The notes beneath the pieces were generated by a model. It searched no databases. It was not told the origin of the DNA and saw only the letters and a program-made list of their open reading frames with translations. A stretch of 64,000 nucleotides of DNA from Danxiaibacter sp048498555 (GTDB lineage Bacteria; Bacteroidota; Bacteroidia; Chitinophagales; Chitinophagaceae): positions 124,001 through 188,000 of the forward strand of contig JBEHXT010000006.1 in assembly GCA_048498555.1 (NCBI GenBank), read 5' to 3'. Below, piece by piece: positions 62,243 to 64,000 of this stretch. How positions within the stretch are numbered: position 1 is the stretch's first letter; every line of letters begins with the position of its first letter. The translations under genes and the position numbers were made by a program.

Positions 62243-62611
62243 ATGAGCACGCAGAAAAAAACAGTTGTATTAGGCGCTTCGGCCAATCCGTCCAGGTATA
62301 GTTACCTGGCAGTTAACCGTTTAAAGGCTCATGGACACCCCATTGTAGCCATTGGCAAGAAGCAAGGTACCGCAAGTGACATTCCCATCATTACTGAGCA
62401 TCCACAAATAGATGATGTTGATACTGTAACCCTGTATCTTAATAAGCACAACCAGGAGCAGTACTATGACTATATTATGCAACTGCATCCAAAACGCATC
62501 ATCTTTAATCCCGGCACGGAAAACGATGAGCTGGTTGAAATGGCCGAAAAGGAAGGTATTAAAACCATGGAAGCATGTACGCTGGTAATGTTGAGCACAG
62601 GACAATATTAA
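62243..62611 (+). CDS. CoA-binding-domain protein (YccU-like)
   Basis: This 122-residue protein is one Rossmann-like CoA-binding domain: VVLGASANPSRYSYLAVNRLKAHG, TLYLNKHNQEQYYDYI and IIFNPGTENDELVEMA. It is the size of YccU-type proteins, whose exact use is unknown, and resembles the N-terminal part of succinyl-CoA synthetase alpha. It lies alone. Confidence 0.88.
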   Translation: MSTQKKTVVLGASANPSRYSYLAVNRLKAHGHPIVAIGKKQGTASDIPIITEHPQIDDVDTVTLYLNKHNQEQYYDYIMQLHPKRIIFNPGTENDELVEMAEKEGIKTMEACTLVMLSTGQY

Positions 62612-62622
62612 GGGAATGTACG

Positions 62623-62650
62623 ATTTACGATGTAAGATGTACGATGTAGG
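62623..62650. repeat. Short TACGATGTA-type tandem repeat
   Basis: TACGATTTACGATGTAAGATG-like units recur after the CoA-binding gene. It is a small dispersed intergenic repeat. Confidence 0.4.
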
Positions 62651-62692
62651 TTTTGTGATATGAGATTCACGGATAGTTCTTGTTTGAATGCT

Positions 62693-62740
62693 AAAAAAAA
62701 TACTGCAACCCCGTCTCATAATTTCGACAGAATTGCAGTA
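62693..62740 (-). terminator. Hairpin terminator
   Basis: TACTGCAA and TTGCAGTA pair across a 24-base loop, with an eight-T run on the minus strand side. It lies about 90 bp past the peptidase stop. Confidence 0.6.
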
Positions 62741-62829
62741 GCTGACACAACAAAAAAAACATTTACAGAAAACCCAAAACTGAAACCTGAGAACTCACAC
62801 CTTATGCCTCATTCCTCACATCTTTCTCC

Positions 62830-64000
62830 TCACTTCGTCTTCTCTACATTGAGGTAATACATTTTCTTGATGCCATCATTATCGAAAAGTGCTTGCTGCT
62901 GTTCGCTTACAGAGCTGCTTTTCCATTCTTCCGATGGATATATTTTAATAGAATTTTCTCCATTTCTTAAAGCCAGTGGCAGGTTAAAACCTTTAATGCA
63001 GTTTGTATAGCGATAGAATACTTTCGATTTTCCTTCATTAAAATACCATTCCAGTGTTGGGATCTGGGTTGTCGCCAGGTATTGTTTAAACACAGGGCTA
63101 TAATTAAAACCCGCTCGTTTTGAGATATAGCCAATGATATCTTTTGCATCAACCGTTTTGTGATAAAAGGTTTTGTTCAATCCACGCAAAATGTTCCTAA
63201 ACAGCGAATCATTGTCAATGCTGTGACGAATTGCGTGTAGCATATTGCCGCCTTTTGGGTACATATCACCACTGCCTTCAGCGTTCACATTGTACTGTGG
63301 AATAACCGGCCGGTCGTTTTTTATGCCCCGCCTTGTTCCTGCATTGTAAGCATTGGCATCATCCTTTCCATAAATGTAGTCTACAAACAATGTCTCGCTA
63401 TAGTTCGTAAAGCTTTCGTGGATCCACATGTCAGCGAGGTCATTGCTGGTAATATTGTTGCCGAACCATTCGTGCCCGCTTTCATGAATAATAATAAAAT
63501 CCCACTTCATTCCAATACCAGTTCCTGAACCATCACGGCCACGATACCCCGGTTTGTACCAGTTTCCATAAGCCACTGCGCTTTGGTGCTCCATACCAGT
63601 ATGAGATGCATCAATCAGCTTGTAACCATCCTCATAAAATGGATAAGGCCCAAACCAGTATTCAAAAGCATTCAACATATTGTGCACCTCTTTTGGCATG
63701 TAAGATTTAGCCTTTTCAAGGTTATAATCCAATACCCAATAGTTTACATCAAGATTGCCTTTTAAACCCTTATATACTTCGTTGAAGTTTACATATTTGC
63801 CAATGTATGGAATTATATCGTAATTATTGATTGGGTTAGCAACGGCCCATTTATACGCTACTGTACCATCGTTATTGCCTTTCTTAGATTGAAGGCGGCC
63901 ATTCGCCACAGCAACCAGTGTATCCGGCACAATCATCGTCAGTGAAGCACCATTATCCGGTTCATCGCTTTGGTGATCTTTACAAGGATACCAGATAGAT
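62830..64000 (-). CDS. M1-family metallopeptidase (5' end beyond window)
   Basis: The visible 390 residues are the catalytic and C-terminal parts of a gluzincin aminopeptidase. HESGHEWFGNN and WIHESFTNYSE supply the zinc ligands (HExxH, then Glu 18 residues on), with LIDASHTGMEHQS as the exopeptidase-type motif. The frame continues through the window edge with WYPCKDHQSDEPDNGAS, typical of the region before. An ATG at 63936 is therefore internal. It should cleave N-terminal residues from peptides, probably periplasmic. A hairpin terminator follows the stop. Confidence 0.9.
   Translation of the reverse strand, partial: SIWYPCKDHQSDEPDNGASLTMIVPDTLVAVANGRLQSKKGNNDGTVAYKWAVANPINNYDIIPYIGKYVNFNEVYKGLKGNLDVNYWVLDYNLEKAKSYMPKEVHNMLNAFEYWFGPYPFYEDGYKLIDASHTGMEHQSAVAYGNWYKPGYRGRDGSGTGIGMKWDFIIIHESGHEWFGNNITSNDLADMWIHESFTNYSETLFVDYIYGKDDANAYNAGTRRGIKNDRPVIPQYNVNAEGSGDMYPKGGNMLHAIRHSIDNDSLFRNILRGLNKTFYHKTVDAKDIIGYISKRAGFNYSPVFKQYLATTQIPTLEWYFNEGKSKVFYRYTNCIKGFNLPLALRNGENSIKIYPSEEWKSSSVSEQQQALFDNDGIKKMYYLNVEKTK

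Noticed and set aside
1..64000. CRISPR arrays, rRNA operons, integrases or insertion sequences
   Set aside because: I saw no regularly spaced direct repeats, no rRNA sequence and no transposase or integrase motifs.

Overview
The window looks like a chromosomal segment of a Bacteroidota member, most likely Chitinophagaceae or a close relative. The signs are a fused murF-alr gene, a TonB-dependent receptor with an N-terminal carboxypeptidase-regulatory-like domain, a GH109-type enzyme with a twin-arginine leader, a long LspA, start codons mostly without a clear Shine-Dalgarno, and several TAnnTTTG promoter boxes. Most of the window is ordinary core and accessory metabolism in short transcription units on both strands, separated by gaps rich in small inverted repeats. 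The taxon is inferred from gene content, not from a marker search.

Region 1 (1-6.7 kb) is the most accessory part. It holds a DoxX-like gene between two copies of a 26-bp repeat, an unknown membrane protein, a secreted HNH-type protein with a duplicated motif, and a visibly AT-rich four-gene operon at 2333-5681. I read this operon as an ABC-three-component (ABC-3C) conflict system: a Rad50/SMC-like ATPase with a zinc-ribbon insert, a middle component, and an effector that appears split into a C-terminal-domain gene and a small N-terminal gene. A 50-residue orphan gene tail abuts the ATPase gene. An endonuclease/exonuclease/phosphatase-family gene lies upstream.

Region 2 (7-24.5 kb) is mostly housekeeping and secreted hydrolases: an acetylxylan-esterase-like hydrolase, a divergent PAP2-like protein, RpoN, a DegT aminotransferase, a DHFR-like reductase, a polysaccharide deacetylase, a CocE/NonD hydrolase, a TonB receptor, TerC, MurF-Alr and LspA. 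Region 3 (24.5-34 kb, mainly minus strand) has a repeat lipoprotein, D-lactate dehydrogenase, a fatty-acid-hydroxylase-family protein preceded by two tiny membrane-protein genes, a GH10-like glycosidase, MarR, radical SAM/SPASM, TPR and VOC proteins, then tRNA-Arg(CCT).

Region 4 (34-44 kb) has AraC next to a FAD monooxygenase, a decayed tail of a YncE/alkaline-phosphatase-like gene, a GH32-like enzyme, an ABC-F protein, DsrE-like, a NrtR-like Nudix regulator and a DUF937-OmpA protein. Region 5 (44.3-51 kb) is a cluster of paralogues in near mirror order (PhnB/VOC, DHFR-like, DoxX, DHFR-like, DHFR-like, DoxX, PhnB/VOC) with a twin palindromic operator inside it and a divergent GlxA-type regulator beside it. 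Region 6 (51-64 kb) holds 2'-5' RNA ligase-like, alpha/beta hydrolase, CPBP protease, L,D-transpeptidase, TetR, GH109, an iron-permease-like protein, NagA with a nitrilase, a histone-H1-like Lys/Ala repeat protein, GbsR/MarR, a CoA-binding protein, and an M1 aminopeptidase running off the right edge.

The best candidate for an unusual system is the split-effector ABC-3C operon. Next are the mirror-ordered reductase/DoxX/VOC cluster with its operator pair, and the two micro-membrane proteins ahead of the hydroxylase.
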